Below, piece by piece: positions 1 to 9,835 of a stretch of 64,000 nt of DNA; position 1 is the first letter of the stretch; each line of letters starts with the position of its first letter. The DNA comes from an uncultured Ramlibacter sp. (GTDB lineage: Bacteria; Pseudomonadota; Gammaproteobacteria; Burkholderiales; Burkholderiaceae_C), in contig NZ_CAKZHQ010000023.1 of the NCBI RefSeq assembly GCF_936925435.1, positions 1 through 64,000 on the forward strand, read 5' to 3'. Both the position numbers and the translations under genes were made by a program. The notes below the pieces were generated by a model, which did no database searches, had not been told where the DNA came from, and worked only from the letters and a program-made list of their open reading frames with translations.

Positions 1-220
<220 letters not shown>

Positions 221-910
221 ATGGGCCCGATCGCCGGCATGGCCGCGGGCCTGGGCCTGATGGCGCTGGCCTCGCACCTGGGCTTCGGCGAGGCAATGGC
301 CAACTTCATGATGTTCGCGCTGCTCGGCGTGGTGGTGCTGGCGGTGATCGGCTTCGTGATGCGCAACCGCATGGCGCGCAACGCTACGCCGGCCACGGCT
401 GGCGCGGGGGCAGGTGGGCGCGCGGGTGGCAGCTTCGGCGGCGGCTTCGGCAGCCAGCCCGCAGGCGGCACGCGCATCGGCTCGGCCCTGGGTGGCGTCA
501 CCGCGGCGGCGGCGCAAGCTTCCGCCATCCCGGCTGATTTCGACGCGGCAGGCTTCGCGCGCAATGCAACGCAGCAGTTCCTGGCGCTGCAGTCGGCCAA
601 CGACGCCCGCGACCTGCAACGCCTGCGTGACTACCTCACGCCGGAGATGTTTGAGGAAGTGCGTGCGGATGTCGAGTCGCGTGGCGACGTGGGGCAGGAC
701 ACGCAGGTGTTTGGCCTGAACGCCCAGGTGCTGGAAGTTGTGGAAGAAGGTGAACGCTACATCGTCAGCGTGCGCTTCACCGGCAGCGTGCGCGACCAGC
801 TCCATGCCGACACGGAGGACCTGGACGAGGTCTGGCACCTGACCAAGCCCCGCACCGGCTTCGGTGGCTGGATCGTGGCGGGTATCCAGCAAGTCACCCC
901 GGGCGTGTAA
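221..910 (+). CDS. Tim44-like domain protein, 5' end missing or corrupted
   Basis: The visible 229 residues contain two hydrophobic segments (about residues 1-25 and 28-47), a Gly/Ala-rich linker (to about residue 100) and a C-terminal Tim44-like domain (about 105-229) with its FNATQQFLALQ-type start and a final LTKPRTGFGGWIVAGIQQV segment. In bacteria this family is a membrane-associated protein of poorly known role; the domain resembles that of the mitochondrial import motor subunit. The reading frame stays open upstream of the first ATG into the corrupted G/C tract. The real start, with signal peptide and Pro/Ala linker, therefore almost certainly lies beyond the readable sequence, and 221 is only the first internal ATG. 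Confidence 0.8.
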   Translation: MGPIAGMAAGLGLMALASHLGFGEAMANFMMFALLGVVVLAVIGFVMRNRMARNATPATAGAGAGGRAGGSFGGGFGSQPAGGTRIGSALGGVTAAAAQASAIPADFDAAGFARNATQQFLALQSANDARDLQRLRDYLTPEMFEEVRADVESRGDVGQDTQVFGLNAQVLEVVEEGERYIVSVRFTGSVRDQLHADTEDLDEVWHLTKPRTGFGGWIVAGIQQVTPGV

Positions 911-952
911 GCCTGGGCGTTTGATGCGGGGCGCCTGAGCCCCAGCGACGCC

Positions 953-1855
953 TCAGCCGGGCGTCGCGTTCTTCAAACCATCCAGCATCCGCTGCACCAG
1001 CGGATGCTGGATTTTTCTTTCAGCCGAGATCAGGTAGAACGCCTCGACCAGGTCGGGGCTGTCGCCCAGCAGCACGATCGTGGGATCGGCCAGCAGCTCT
1101 TTTTTCGACAGGCGCGAGGCTGGAAAGGCGCCCATGCCGCTGCGGCCGAACGCCGCCAGCAGCGCGCTGTCTTCAAACTCGCCGACGATGTTCGGGCGCA
1201 GCCCTTCCCGCTCGAGCCAGTGGTCGATGCGCGGCCGCACGGCGGCATGGCCCGTGGGCAGCAGCACCGGCATTTCCGCCAGGCAGGCCGGAAAGCGCGG
1301 CCAGCGCTTGCCCACCATGGCTGCGGGGGCGAACCACGCCAGCGGCGCTTCACCGAGCTTGTGGCTGTACAGACGCAGGTTGGGGTTGTTGGTGGGGGCG
1401 GCACGGTCGGCCAGCAGCGCGTCGAGCTTGTGCAGTGCCAACTCGGCCAGCAGGCGGTCGAACTCGTCTTCGTGGCACAGCAGCCGCGCGCCGGTGTCGG
1501 CCACAGCGGGCCGCAAAAGGTGGCGCACGACCAGCTTTGGCAGGCCGTCGGAGATACCCACGCGCAGGCGCATGCCCACACCAGTGGCAGCTTCGCGCAC
1601 GGCTGCGGGCAAGGCCTCGCCGAGCTGGAAGATCTGCTCGGCCAGCGCCATGGCCGCCTCGCCGCCTTCGGTCAGGACCAGCGCTCGGCCGGCCGGCTTG
1701 AACAACGCGTGGCCCATGTCGTGCTCGAGGGCGCGCACCTGGGCGCTGACGGTCTGCACCGCCATGCCCAGCCGCTCTGCCGCGCGGGAAATACCGCCTT
1801 CCTTGGCCACGACCCAGAAGTAATAGAGATGACGGAAGTTGAGCGGGGTGGCCAT
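953..1855 (-). CDS. LysR-family regulator, NhaR-like
   Basis: A 300-residue LysR-type transcription factor. Residues 5-65 form the winged helix-turn-helix (LNFRHLYYFWVVAKEGG and the following AAERL helix); the rest is the periplasmic-binding-fold effector domain. The N-terminal wording is that of the NhaR subgroup, which in E. coli activates the Na+/H+ antiporter gene nhaA. No antiporter is adjacent here, so the target cannot be deduced. It is convergent with the Tim44-like gene and monocistronic. The start is the ATG at 1855, the only one that gives a full N-terminal helix. Family assignment is firm; the NhaR label is by resemblance. Confidence 0.85.
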   Translation of the reverse strand: MATPLNFRHLYYFWVVAKEGGISRAAERLGMAVQTVSAQVRALEHDMGHALFKPAGRALVLTEGGEAAMALAEQIFQLGEALPAAVREAATGVGMRLRVGISDGLPKLVVRHLLRPAVADTGARLLCHEDEFDRLLAELALHKLDALLADRAAPTNNPNLRLYSHKLGEAPLAWFAPAAMVGKRWPRFPACLAEMPVLLPTGHAAVRPRIDHWLEREGLRPNIVGEFEDSALLAAFGRSGMGAFPASRLSKKELLADPTIVLLGDSPDLVEAFYLISAERKIQHPLVQRMLDGLKNATPG

Positions 1856-1939
1856 TGGGCAATCATAGGAGCCGCGCGCAGCGGCACCTCAACTCAGGCA
1901 CGAAAGGGATGGGGCGGGAGCCAGGTTCTCTGGCCGCGA

Positions 1940-2221
1940 CTAGCGTTTTGCGTTCGGGTTGCGGGGCTTCACGCTGGGATGGATGCGCGCCAGCTGGGTG
2001 GCGTCCAGCCTGCGATCAACATAGTCTCTTCCCTGCTGGATCGCCAGCTCACTGCCTGGCCAACGTCCGATATTGAGCTTGTGTTGGGAATTCGGGCCGG
2101 AGACAAAGCAAACCCAACCTTCGGACGTTCCCATCAAGGACTGAAACCAGCGCGCCTGCAGCTGCCAATCGCGGTGCTCGCAATTGATGATATTCGGGGA
2201 GGTCGGCGGGGAAGAAGTCAT
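1940..2221 (-). CDS. Small hypothetical protein
   Basis: A 93-residue protein with no recognised domain. The central part (EHRDWQLQARWFQSLMG then GWVCFVSG) is rich in Trp and Phe and does not look like a random GC-driven frame; its codon use is less GC3-biased than that of neighbouring genes. It sits between the NhaR-like regulator and a methyltransferase gene on the same strand, 38 bases downstream of the latter, and could be co-transcribed with it. The local base composition (1900-2220) is more AT-rich than the flanks, which might indicate acquired sequence. Function unknown. Confidence 0.55.
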   Translation of the reverse strand: MTSSPPTSPNIINCEHRDWQLQARWFQSLMGTSEGWVCFVSGPNSQHKLNIGRWPGSELAIQQGRDYVDRRLDATQLARIHPSVKPRNPNAKR

Positions 2222-2259
2222 GGCTGCAGTCTACTGGTATCCCCATGGCCACTTCCGGC

Positions 2260-2904
2260 TCAGGCCTGCGCAACCCAGCCGCGGAAGGCCAGGCCGGTAT
2301 AGAACAGCCGGGGCACGCTGAAGCCCGCGTCTTGGAGCTGGGCTTCTTCTGCGGCCGGGTCCAGCAGGCTCAGACGATCGCTGATCACAGACGCCGCGTT
2401 GCGCACGCTTGCAGGGTCGACGCCCGAGGCGACGGCAAATGCGACATAGCGCGCCAGCCAGATATCGCGTTCCCCCGCAGCCTGCGGAAAACTCAGGTGG
2501 GCCATGACGAAGGGCGCGCCGGGCCGCAGGCGGCGGTGAATCTCCTGCAAGGTGCGCTTGCGTTCAGCCACAGCCACGAAGTGCAGGGTCAACAGGCAGG
2601 TTGCCGCGTCGAAAGGGCCGTCCGGCGCCGTGTCCACATAGCCATGGTGCAACTGGGCGCGCCCAGCCAGCGGGCCCAGTGTGGTCCGCGCCATGCGCAG
2701 CATCTCCTGCGCGGGGTCGACGCCGGTGAATCGCCAACCCGCATGGGCCTGCGCGAAGGCCTTCAATTCGGCGCCGCCGCCGGCGCCGACGACCAGCACA
2801 TGGGCATCCGCCGGCGCCCGCTCCGCCACAAGCACCGTCGCCATTTTCTGCAGGTCGTCCCAGCCAGGAACCAGGCGGCGAGTGCGGTCGAAATAGCCGG
2901 CCAC
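2260..2904 (-). CDS. Class I SAM-dependent methyltransferase
   Basis: About 214 residues with the SAM-binding motif I (VLVVGAGGGAEL, about residues 35-46), an acidic residue after beta-2 (TGVDPAQEMLRMAR) and a motif resembling post-I/IV (FDAATCLLTLHF). The fold is that of small Rossmann-type methyltransferases acting on small molecules or cofactors; the substrate is unknown. The frame stays open upstream of the GTG at 2904 with residues (SAPFNDPQA) resembling the usual N-terminus, so the true start may lie slightly upstream at a non-canonical codon. Same strand as the MerR gene, 157 bases away. Confidence 0.8.
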   Translation of the reverse strand: MAGYFDRTRRLVPGWDDLQKMATVLVAERAPADAHVLVVGAGGGAELKAFAQAHAGWRFTGVDPAQEMLRMARTTLGPLAGRAQLHHGYVDTAPDGPFDAATCLLTLHFVAVAERKRTLQEIHRRLRPGAPFVMAHLSFPQAAGERDIWLARYVAFAVASGVDPASVRNAASVISDRLSLLDPAAEEAQLQDAGFSVPRLFYTGLAFRGWVAQA

Positions 2905-3061
2905 CGCCTGGGGATCGTTGAAGGGTGCTGACAGCGAGTTGTCGGAGGCGGGCCTGCGCGCAGTCTACGTCTTCTTGCATCGACAAGACCTTCCTGGATG
3001 GCGCCGTGGGTCACCGATCCGGACCGCGCGGCCGCCAAGCGCGCCTTCGAAGCGATGCGGA

Positions 3062-3454
3062 TCAGAGCGGCCGCCGGCCCTGCTCGATCCACTCGGTATA
3101 GAAGGCGATTTTCGCGTCGATCAGCCGCCGGGCGCGCTGCCACTGCGCGATGCGCGCCTCGACCTGGGCCTTGTGGGCCTGCAGCAGCGCGCGCGTCTGC
3201 GCCAGCGTCGCGCCACCGCGCTGGGCCAGCGCCGTGTACTCGCGCAGTTCGGCCACCGACATGCCCGACTGCCGCAGACGGTCCACCAATTCCATCCATT
3301 CGAGGTGGCGGTTGCTGTACACGCGGTGTGTGCCCTGGCGCGGCACGGTGGGTAGCAGTCCTTGCGCCTCGTACCAGCGGATGGTGTGGACGCTGCGGCC
3401 GGTGCGTTCGGCCAGCTCGCCGATGCGCAGGCGCAGGGGTCTTGCGGCCGGCAC
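3062..3454 (-). CDS. MerR-family transcriptional regulator
   Basis: A MerR-type regulator of about 130 residues. The N-terminal winged helix (RIGELAERTGRSVHTIRWYE) is followed by the HRVYSNRHLEWMELV wing and a long C-terminal coiled-coil (about residues 65-120) that dimerises. There is no Cys-rich metal-binding loop, so it is not an obvious metal sensor. I chose the GTG at 3454, four bases after the stop of the upstream NTF2-like gene; a longer frame to 3508 exists but its extra residues do not match the family. The tight spacing suggests an operon with that gene. Confidence 0.8.
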   Translation of the reverse strand: MPAARPLRLRIGELAERTGRSVHTIRWYEAQGLLPTVPRQGTHRVYSNRHLEWMELVDRLRQSGMSVAELREYTALAQRGGATLAQTRALLQAHKAQVEARIAQWQRARRLIDAKIAFYTEWIEQGRRPL

Positions 3455-3458
3455 GCTG

Positions 3459-3872
3459 TCAGTCCCGATACCAGATGTCGTGCACGTGCTGGGTGTCCAT
3501 GTACTCACGCACGGCCGCGATCTTGCCGCCGCGGATGAGCATGAGGGCGTGGTACTCCTGGTCGTAGACGCGGCCGTTGAGCAGTTCGCCGTGGGACTGC
3601 ACCTCCAGCGCGACCCGATCGCCTTCGGCAGTCACTGCCTTGACCTGCATGCGCAGGCCGTCCCTGAGCCGCTTGCCCATGCGGCGGAACATGGCAGCCA
3701 TTTCGTCTTTGCTGTGCTCGCCGGCCGAGGGGCTGGCGCCGGGCTTGCCGGCGATCCAGAAGCTGGCGTCGTCGGCCATCAGGTCCAGCGCGCCGGCAAC
3801 GTCGTTGGCGTCGAAACGCCGGTAGAAATTCTCGGCGATGGTGCGGGGACTCTGGGCGTCTGTCGTGTCCAT
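3459..3872 (-). CDS. NTF2-like / SnoaL-fold protein
   Basis: A 137-residue protein of the nuclear-transport-factor-2 (cone-like alpha+beta barrel) superfamily. Residues about 10-60 carry the typical NFYRRFDANDVAGALDLMADD helix-turn, and the C-terminal strands read HALMLIRGGKIAAVREYMD. Bacterial members are often small isomerases, cyclases or hydratases (SnoaL, ketosteroid isomerase) or ligand-binding proteins; the reaction cannot be assigned. It is the first gene of a two-gene unit with the MerR regulator, so it may be that regulator's target. Confidence 0.8.
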   Translation of the reverse strand: MDTTDAQSPRTIAENFYRRFDANDVAGALDLMADDASFWIAGKPGASPSAGEHSKDEMAAMFRRMGKRLRDGLRMQVKAVTAEGDRVALEVQSHGELLNGRVYDQEYHALMLIRGGKIAAVREYMDTQHVHDIWYRD

Positions 3873-3971
3873 GGATGCTCCTTTTCCGCAGGCAGGATAG
3901 GCCTGCAGCTCAATTGGGCATCCTAGAGTGCACGCCAGGTCAAGGCCCTGTCAAGCGCCGCGGCCGGCGCC

Positions 3972-4007
3972 AAAAAAAACACCCCACCGGCGGACCGGCG
4001 GGGTGGT
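3972..4007 (-). terminator. Rho-independent terminator of the sulfonate operon
   Basis: On the minus strand an inverted repeat (CACCCCGCCGG / CCGGTGGGGTG, one mismatch, 4-base loop) is followed directly by a run of eight T. It lies 37 bases beyond the stop of the SsuB-like ATPase gene and ends that operon before the NTF2-like gene. Confidence 0.85.
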
Positions 4008-4043
4008 GAATTGCCCACCAGAGAGGGCAAGGAGACAACTTGT

Positions 4044-4778
4044 TCAGAATGCGTGGGCGTCGTGCAGGGCCGCCAGCACGCGGGCGCGCAAGGGCAGCAG
4101 GCCGGGGTGCTCGCGCTGGCGCGGCCGGGGCAGGTCCACCGCCACCTCGGCCTGCACGCGGCCCGGCCGCGCGGCCAGGACCAGCACGCGGTCGGCCAGC
4201 AGCACGGCTTCTTCCACGTCATGGGTCACCAGCAGCACGCTGATGCCATGGGCCTGGGCCAGCGAGGCCAGCAGGTCTTGCAGCTTCATGCGCGTGAAGG
4301 CATCGACCGCGCTGAAGGGTTCGTCCAGCAGCAGCACGCGCGGCCGGGCGTACAGGCCGCGGGCAATGGCGACGCGTTGCGCCTGGCCGCCCGACAGCTG
4401 CTTGGGCAGGCGGTCCTGCAGGCCGGTCAGGCCCACTTCCTCCAGCAGCGTGCCGACACGCTGGTCTTCCCGGCCCGGGCGGCCGCTGCCGAAGGCGATG
4501 TTGTCGGCGACGCTGAGCCAGGGGAACAGCCGGGGCTCCTGGAAGATGAAGCCGACCTCGCGCTGCACGCCGTGCACGGCCCGGCCGTCGACGTGGACGG
4601 CGCCCCGGAAGTCCGCGTCCAGCCCGGCGAGGATACGCAGCAGCGTGCTCTTGCCACAGCCGCTGGCCCCCACCAGGGCGACGGTCTCGCCGCTGGCCAG
4701 CGCCAGGCGCAGCGGGCCCAGTACGGGCGCGCCGCCGAAATCCTTTTGAGCGACCTGGACGTCGATGACGGCGCTCAT
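4044..4778 (-). CDS. Sulfonate/nitrate/taurine-type ABC transporter ATPase (SsuB-like)
   Basis: A 244-residue ATPase energising import of organosulfur compounds. Walker A is GASGCGKSTLLRILAGLD (about residues 41-58), the signature is LSGGQAQRVAIARGL, and Walker B is VLLLDEPFSAVD, followed by the H-loop VTHD. This matches SsuB/TauB. The ATG at 4778 overlaps the stop of the upstream permease (ATGA), indicating translational coupling; 11 more in-frame codons exist upstream but would extend the overlap. It is the last gene of a substrate-binding protein / permease / ATPase operon and ends at a strong terminator. Regulation by sulfur limitation (CysB/Cbl) is likely but no site was identified. Confidence 0.9.
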   Translation of the reverse strand: MSAVIDVQVAQKDFGGAPVLGPLRLALASGETVALVGASGCGKSTLLRILAGLDADFRGAVHVDGRAVHGVQREVGFIFQEPRLFPWLSVADNIAFGSGRPGREDQRVGTLLEEVGLTGLQDRLPKQLSGGQAQRVAIARGLYARPRVLLLDEPFSAVDAFTRMKLQDLLASLAQAHGISVLLVTHDVEEAVLLADRVLVLAARPGRVQAEVAVDLPRPRQREHPGLLPLRARVLAALHDAHAF

Positions 4779-5608
4779 GCCAGGCTCCCGGCGTCGAAGC
4801 TGTCGCGCCATGCCAGCAGGCGGTGCTCCAGCCAGGCCATGGCCGTGTCGCTGAGCTTGCCCAGCAGGGCCAGCAGGCCGATGGCGACGAAGACGATGTC
4901 GGCGCGGCCGGTCTCGCGGCCATCGGTCAGCAGGTAGCCCAGGCCGTTGGTGGCAGCGATCAGTTCGGCCGCCACCATGAACATCCAGGACAGGCTCAGG
5001 CCGTTGCGCAGGCCGGTCAGCACCGAGGGCAGGGCGGCCGGCAGCAGCACGCGCCGCACCAGCGCGGCACCGCTCAGGCTGTAGAGCCGCGCCACCTCCA
5101 CCAGCTTGCGGTCGACATCACGAAAGCCCGCGGCCACACCCATGTAGACCGGGAAGAAGGCGCCGATGGCGATCAGCACCAGTTTGGGTGCCTCATCGAT
5201 GCCCAGCCACAGCAGCAACAGCGGCACCCAGGCCAGCGAGGGGATGGCACGCAGGGCCTGGAAGCTCGGGTCCAGCAGTTGCTGGGCGCGTTGCGACAGG
5301 CCGGCCGCAGCGCCGGCCGCGATGCCCAGGGCCGCGCCAGCGGCAAAACCTGTGGCGACGCGCGCGCTGCTGGCCATGATGTGGCCGGCAAGTGCCTGCG
5401 GCCCCAGCGACCAGAGCGTGCGCAGCACCTCGGTGGGCGGCGGCAGCAGGTTGGGGGCGATCCAGCCGGCGCGCGCCACGGTTTCCAACGTGAGCAGCAC
5501 GGCCGCCGGCAGCAGCAGGCCCAGCCAGCCGCGCGGCAGACGGGGGCGCTGCTCCGGTGGGGCCGCAGCGGCGGGCAGTTCAGCGATCGCTTGGCTGTGG
5601 GGCGGCAT
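4775..5608 (-). CDS. ABC transporter permease (SsuC-like)
   Basis: A 277-residue inner-membrane permease of the BPD-transport family. It has about six membrane segments, a first helix at residues 28-48 and the EAA loop near residues 175-195 (LVEVARLYSLSGAALVRRV) that contacts the ATPase. The protein resembles SsuC/TauC components of sulfonate importers. It starts 8 bases after the stop of the substrate-binding protein gene and overlaps the ATPase gene by four bases, so the three genes form one unit. Confidence 0.9.
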   Translation of the reverse strand: MPPHSQAIAELPAAAAPPEQRPRLPRGWLGLLLPAAVLLTLETVARAGWIAPNLLPPPTEVLRTLWSLGPQALAGHIMASSARVATGFAAGAALGIAAGAAAGLSQRAQQLLDPSFQALRAIPSLAWVPLLLLWLGIDEAPKLVLIAIGAFFPVYMGVAAGFRDVDRKLVEVARLYSLSGAALVRRVLLPAALPSVLTGLRNGLSLSWMFMVAAELIAATNGLGYLLTDGRETGRADIVFVAIGLLALLGKLSDTAMAWLEHRLLAWRDSFDAGSLA

Positions 5609-5616
5609 GGGTGGCG

Positions 5617-6594
5617 TCAGGCGGCGCGTTGCAGCAAGGACAGAGCGAAGCGCGTGTCCACCAGGTCGGTCACCACCTTGTTCAGGTTGGTGCCGGGCTT
5701 GACCAGGCCTTCCTCCAGCAGGATGGGCGCGGCGGCCTGCAGGGCCTGCACGTGTTCAGAGGAGGGCTGGGGATTGCTCAGGTCGGTGCGCAGCTTGATC
5801 TGCAGCAGGGCGACCTGCAGGCTGACCTTGGCTTCCTCCGACAGGATCTTGGCCGCCTCGACGGTGTTGGCCAGGATCCATTTGCGGGCCCGCTCGTAGC
5901 CGGCGATGACGCGGCGCACTGTCTCGGGCTGCTTCGTCAGAAAGTCTTCGCGCACATTGAGGAAGCCGTAGGTGTTGAAAGCCACGTTGCGGTAGATCAG
6001 GCGCGAGCCGGCGTCCAGCTCGCTGGCCGCCATCAGCGGGTCCAGCCCGGCCCAGGCATCGACCCGGCCCTGCTCCAGCGCGGTGCGGCCGTCGGCGTGT
6101 TGCAGCGCCACGTGCTCGATGTCGCTGCGCTTGAGGCCAGCGGTGGGCAGGGCGCGCAGCAGGAACAGATACGGATCCGTGCCCTTGGTGGCCGCGACCT
6201 TCTTGCCCTTGAGGTCCTTGACGCTGCGGATGGGCGAGTCCTTGCGCACCACCAGGGCCGTCCACTCGGGGCGCGAGAAGATGTAGGGCGCGCGGATCGG
6301 ACTGCCGTTGGCGCGCGCCAGCAGGGCCGCCAGGCCGGCCGAGGAGCCGATGTCCACACTGTTGGCCGCCAGGTATTCCAGCGCCCGGTTGCTGCCGGCG
6401 CTGAACACCCATTTGACGGCCGTGCCGTCCTTGCGCAGGTCCTCCTCCAGCCAGCCGAAGCGCTTGAGCACCAGGCTGGAGGGCGAGTAGGTGGCCCAGT
6501 CCAGGCGCAGTTCTTTCAGCGGCTCGTCGGCGCGGGCCAGGACGGGCGCGGCCAGGGCGGCGGCGCCGGCTTGCAGGAGGTGTCGTCTTTGCAT
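5617..6594 (-). CDS. Sulfonate ABC transporter substrate-binding protein (SsuA-like)
   Basis: A 325-residue periplasmic binding protein. The N-terminus MQRRHLLQAGAAALAAP is a signal peptide, with the RR pair suggesting possible Tat export and probable cleavage after ARA at about residue 22. The mature part has the two-lobed NMT1/SsuA fold with SAGSNRALEYLAANSVDIG and KVAATKGTDPYLFLLRAL segments. Members bind alkanesulfonates, taurine or related anions. First gene of the SsuABC-like unit, 27 bases after the DszC/SfnB-like monooxygenase, which suggests that import and desulfonation are co-transcribed. Confidence 0.9.
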   Translation of the reverse strand: MQRRHLLQAGAAALAAPVLARADEPLKELRLDWATYSPSSLVLKRFGWLEEDLRKDGTAVKWVFSAGSNRALEYLAANSVDIGSSAGLAALLARANGSPIRAPYIFSRPEWTALVVRKDSPIRSVKDLKGKKVAATKGTDPYLFLLRALPTAGLKRSDIEHVALQHADGRTALEQGRVDAWAGLDPLMAASELDAGSRLIYRNVAFNTYGFLNVREDFLTKQPETVRRVIAGYERARKWILANTVEAAKILSEEAKVSLQVALLQIKLRTDLSNPQPSSEHVQALQAAAPILLEEGLVKPGTNLNKVVTDLVDTRFALSLLQRAA

Positions 6595-6621
6595 GGTGGT
6601 CTTTTCGGGAGGTTCAATGGA

Positions 6622-7848
6622 TCAGGAGTAGGCCGTCGGGTCGGGGTACTGGCCGGTGAGGAAATGGCGGCCCAGGTCGCGCAGCTTGTAGTCCACCGGG
6701 TCGTGCAAGGTGTGGACGCGGGCGTTGCGCCAGAAGCGGTCGAAGCCGTAGCGCGCCGAGGTCGAGCGGGCACCGGTCAATTCAAAGAAGTCGCTGCTGA
6801 TGCGCATCACGGCGCGGTGCGCCAGGGCCTTGGCCTGGGCCACGGCAATGGCGACCTCGCCGCGCTCGTCGGCCTGCAGTTCCAGGCCCTGCTGCCAGCC
6901 GGCTTCCAGCAGCTGCGCCGCTTCATCGGTCACAGGCTGGGCGGCGCGCGCATCCAGGGCCAGCTCACCGTAGCGGTGCTGCACATAGGGGTCGTCCACC
7001 GAGGCCTGCACACCCGAGGCGAACCAGGGTCTGGCGTCCTCGCGCTGGAAGCGCCGGGCCGCGGCCAGCGCGCCTTCGGCGATGCCCAGGTAGAGGTTGG
7101 CCATGACCAGCTGCGAGATCTGCGGGCGCAGCGTGGCAAAGACGGTGGACGGCGTGCCCGGCAGCTGCAGCAGGTCGGCCTGCGCCAGCAGGGCGCCGTC
7201 GAAACGCACCGTGCCGCTGTCGGTCTGGCGCTGGCCGAAGGCGTCCCAGTCGCCCTGCACGGCCACGCCGGGCGCGTCCGTGGGCAGCGCGCCGATGAGA
7301 AAGCCGGCAGACGCCTCGTGCCAGGCGGTCAGCATCAGCCTGTCGGAGCCGACCGAGCCCGAGCAATACGCCTTGGTGCCAGCGATGTGCCAGCCGCCTT
7401 CGGTGGGCGTGGCCGTGGTGCGCTTGTCCAGGCGGTTGTAGGCATTGCTCCAGAACAGGCCCTCGGCGGCGGTGTCGCCCAGCAGGCGCGCCTGCTGGGC
7501 CGCGCTGCCATACAGCCGCACGGTGGCCAGCTGCAGGTGGTGGAAGGCGAAGACATGGGCCAGCGCGCTGTCTTCGCGCGCCAGGATGCGCACCACCCGC
7601 AGCAGGGTGGGCCAGTCGCCGCCGTGGCCGCCGTGTTCGCGCGGGATGGTCAGGGCCAGCAGGCCGCTGGCGCGCAGCAGGTCGCGCTCGGCCGCCGCAT
7701 GGCCGCCGGCGGCGTCACGTGCGACGGCCGTCTCTGCGAGCTTGGACGCCAGGGTGTGGGCCAGGACTTCGGGGTGGGCCGTGGCAGTGTCACCGGCGGC
7801 ATCGGTGGCGCTGCTGCGGCCATTGGGAAATTGCAGGATGGCGGACAT
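6622..7848 (-). CDS. DszC/SfnB-like flavin-dependent monooxygenase (acyl-CoA dehydrogenase fold)
   Basis: A 408-residue member of the acyl-CoA dehydrogenase superfamily branch that oxygenates organosulfur compounds (dibenzothiophene monooxygenase DszC/SoxC, SfnB). Visible are the N-terminal helical domain (LRASGLLALTIPREHGGHGG), the central beta domain with KAYCSGSVGSDRLMLTAWH, and a C-terminal end (RFWRNARVHTLHDPVDYKLR) typical of this branch rather than of true acyl-CoA dehydrogenases; no acyl-CoA catalytic glutamate is evident. It needs reduced FMN from a partner reductase. It lies between two ABC systems on one strand, supporting a role in sulfur acquisition. The exact substrate is unknown. 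Confidence 0.85.
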   Translation of the reverse strand: MSAILQFPNGRSSATDAAGDTATAHPEVLAHTLASKLAETAVARDAAGGHAAAERDLLRASGLLALTIPREHGGHGGDWPTLLRVVRILAREDSALAHVFAFHHLQLATVRLYGSAAQQARLLGDTAAEGLFWSNAYNRLDKRTTATPTEGGWHIAGTKAYCSGSVGSDRLMLTAWHEASAGFLIGALPTDAPGVAVQGDWDAFGQRQTDSGTVRFDGALLAQADLLQLPGTPSTVFATLRPQISQLVMANLYLGIAEGALAAARRFQREDARPWFASGVQASVDDPYVQHRYGELALDARAAQPVTDEAAQLLEAGWQQGLELQADERGEVAIAVAQAKALAHRAVMRISSDFFELTGARSTSARYGFDRFWRNARVHTLHDPVDYKLRDLGRHFLTGQYPDPTAYS

Positions 7849-7856
7849 GGAATCTT

Positions 7857-8921
<1,065 letters not shown>

Positions 8922-8929
8922 GGGTGGGT

Positions 8930-9835
8930 TCAGTCCTTGAGGCCGCCGGCAGTCAGGCCACGGACCAGCCAGGTACGCACCAGCACGGTGAAGATGACGA
9001 CGGGGAACATGACCAGGGTGCCGCCGGCGGCGATCTTGGACCACTCCCAGCCCTCGTACTGGAGGAAGTTGACGATGGCGACCGGCGCCGTCGTGGCGTT
9101 GGTTCGCGTGAGGATGAGCGCGTAGAAGAAGTCGTTCCACGAGAAGATGAAGCACAGCACGGCCGTGGCCGCCAGGCCGGGCGCCGTCAGCGGCAGGGTG
9201 ATGCGCCAGAAGGCCCGCCAGACGCCGCAGCCGTCGATGTAGGCCGCCTCTTCCAGCGAGGGCGGCACGGCCTCGAAGAAGGTTTGCATCAGCCAGATGA
9301 CGATGGCCAGGTTGAAGGTCAGGTAGACGATGGCCAGGCCGATGATGGTGTCCTGCAGGCCCAGCCAGCGGTAGGCCAGGAAAAACGGAATGGTGAAGGC
9401 AATCGGCGGCGCCATGCGCGTGACCAGAATCCACAGCGCCACCTGCTGGCGGCCGCGGAACTTCCAGCGTGTCAAGGCATAGGCGGCTGGCACGCCGATG
9501 AGCAGTGACAGGCCGGTCGACAGGGTGCTCACCAGCAGGCTGTTGCCGAAGGACTTGAGAAAGTTGCCCTGCAGCAGGCTGGTGAAGGACTCCAGCGTGG
9601 GCCTGAACAGCAGGCTGTCATCGAACACCTCGGCTGCCGGCCGGAAAGCCAGTTGCACCAGCCACAGGAAGGGGAACATCACGACGGCCAGCAGCACCAG
9701 GGCCGCGGCGCTGCGCGCATGGCGGCGGGCGAACCGGCCGATGCGCGAAGGGGCTCGCACAGGCGATGCCGCTGAATGGGCGGCGACGTGGACGGGGTCA
9801 AGGTCGGCCAGGGCCGCCGTGCTAATGCTGTTCAT
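8930..9835 (-). CDS. CUT1-type ABC transporter permease (MalG/UgpE-like)
   Basis: A 301-residue inner-membrane permease with a short cytoplasmic N-terminus, a first helix at about residues 39-60 and six membrane spans in all. The EAA motif is EAAYIDGCGVWRAFWRITLPL (about residues 195-216). It is the second permease of a four-gene importer and overlaps the first permease by 14 bases. Family members pair with a MalF-like partner to carry oligosaccharides, polyols or related compounds; the ligand is not predictable from the permease. Confidence 0.9.
   Translation of the reverse strand: MNSISTAALADLDPVHVAAHSAASPVRAPSRIGRFARRHARSAAALVLLAVVMFPFLWLVQLAFRPAAEVFDDSLLFRPTLESFTSLLQGNFLKSFGNSLLVSTLSTGLSLLIGVPAAYALTRWKFRGRQQVALWILVTRMAPPIAFTIPFFLAYRWLGLQDTIIGLAIVYLTFNLAIVIWLMQTFFEAVPPSLEEAAYIDGCGVWRAFWRITLPLTAPGLAATAVLCFIFSWNDFFYALILTRTNATTAPVAIVNFLQYEGWEWSKIAAGGTLVMFPVVIFTVLVRTWLVRGLTAGGLKD

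Noticed and set aside
3455..3508. Longer MerR frame starting at 3508
   Set aside because: The extra residues overlap the NTF2-like gene and do not look like a MerR N-terminus; the GTG at 3454 fits better.
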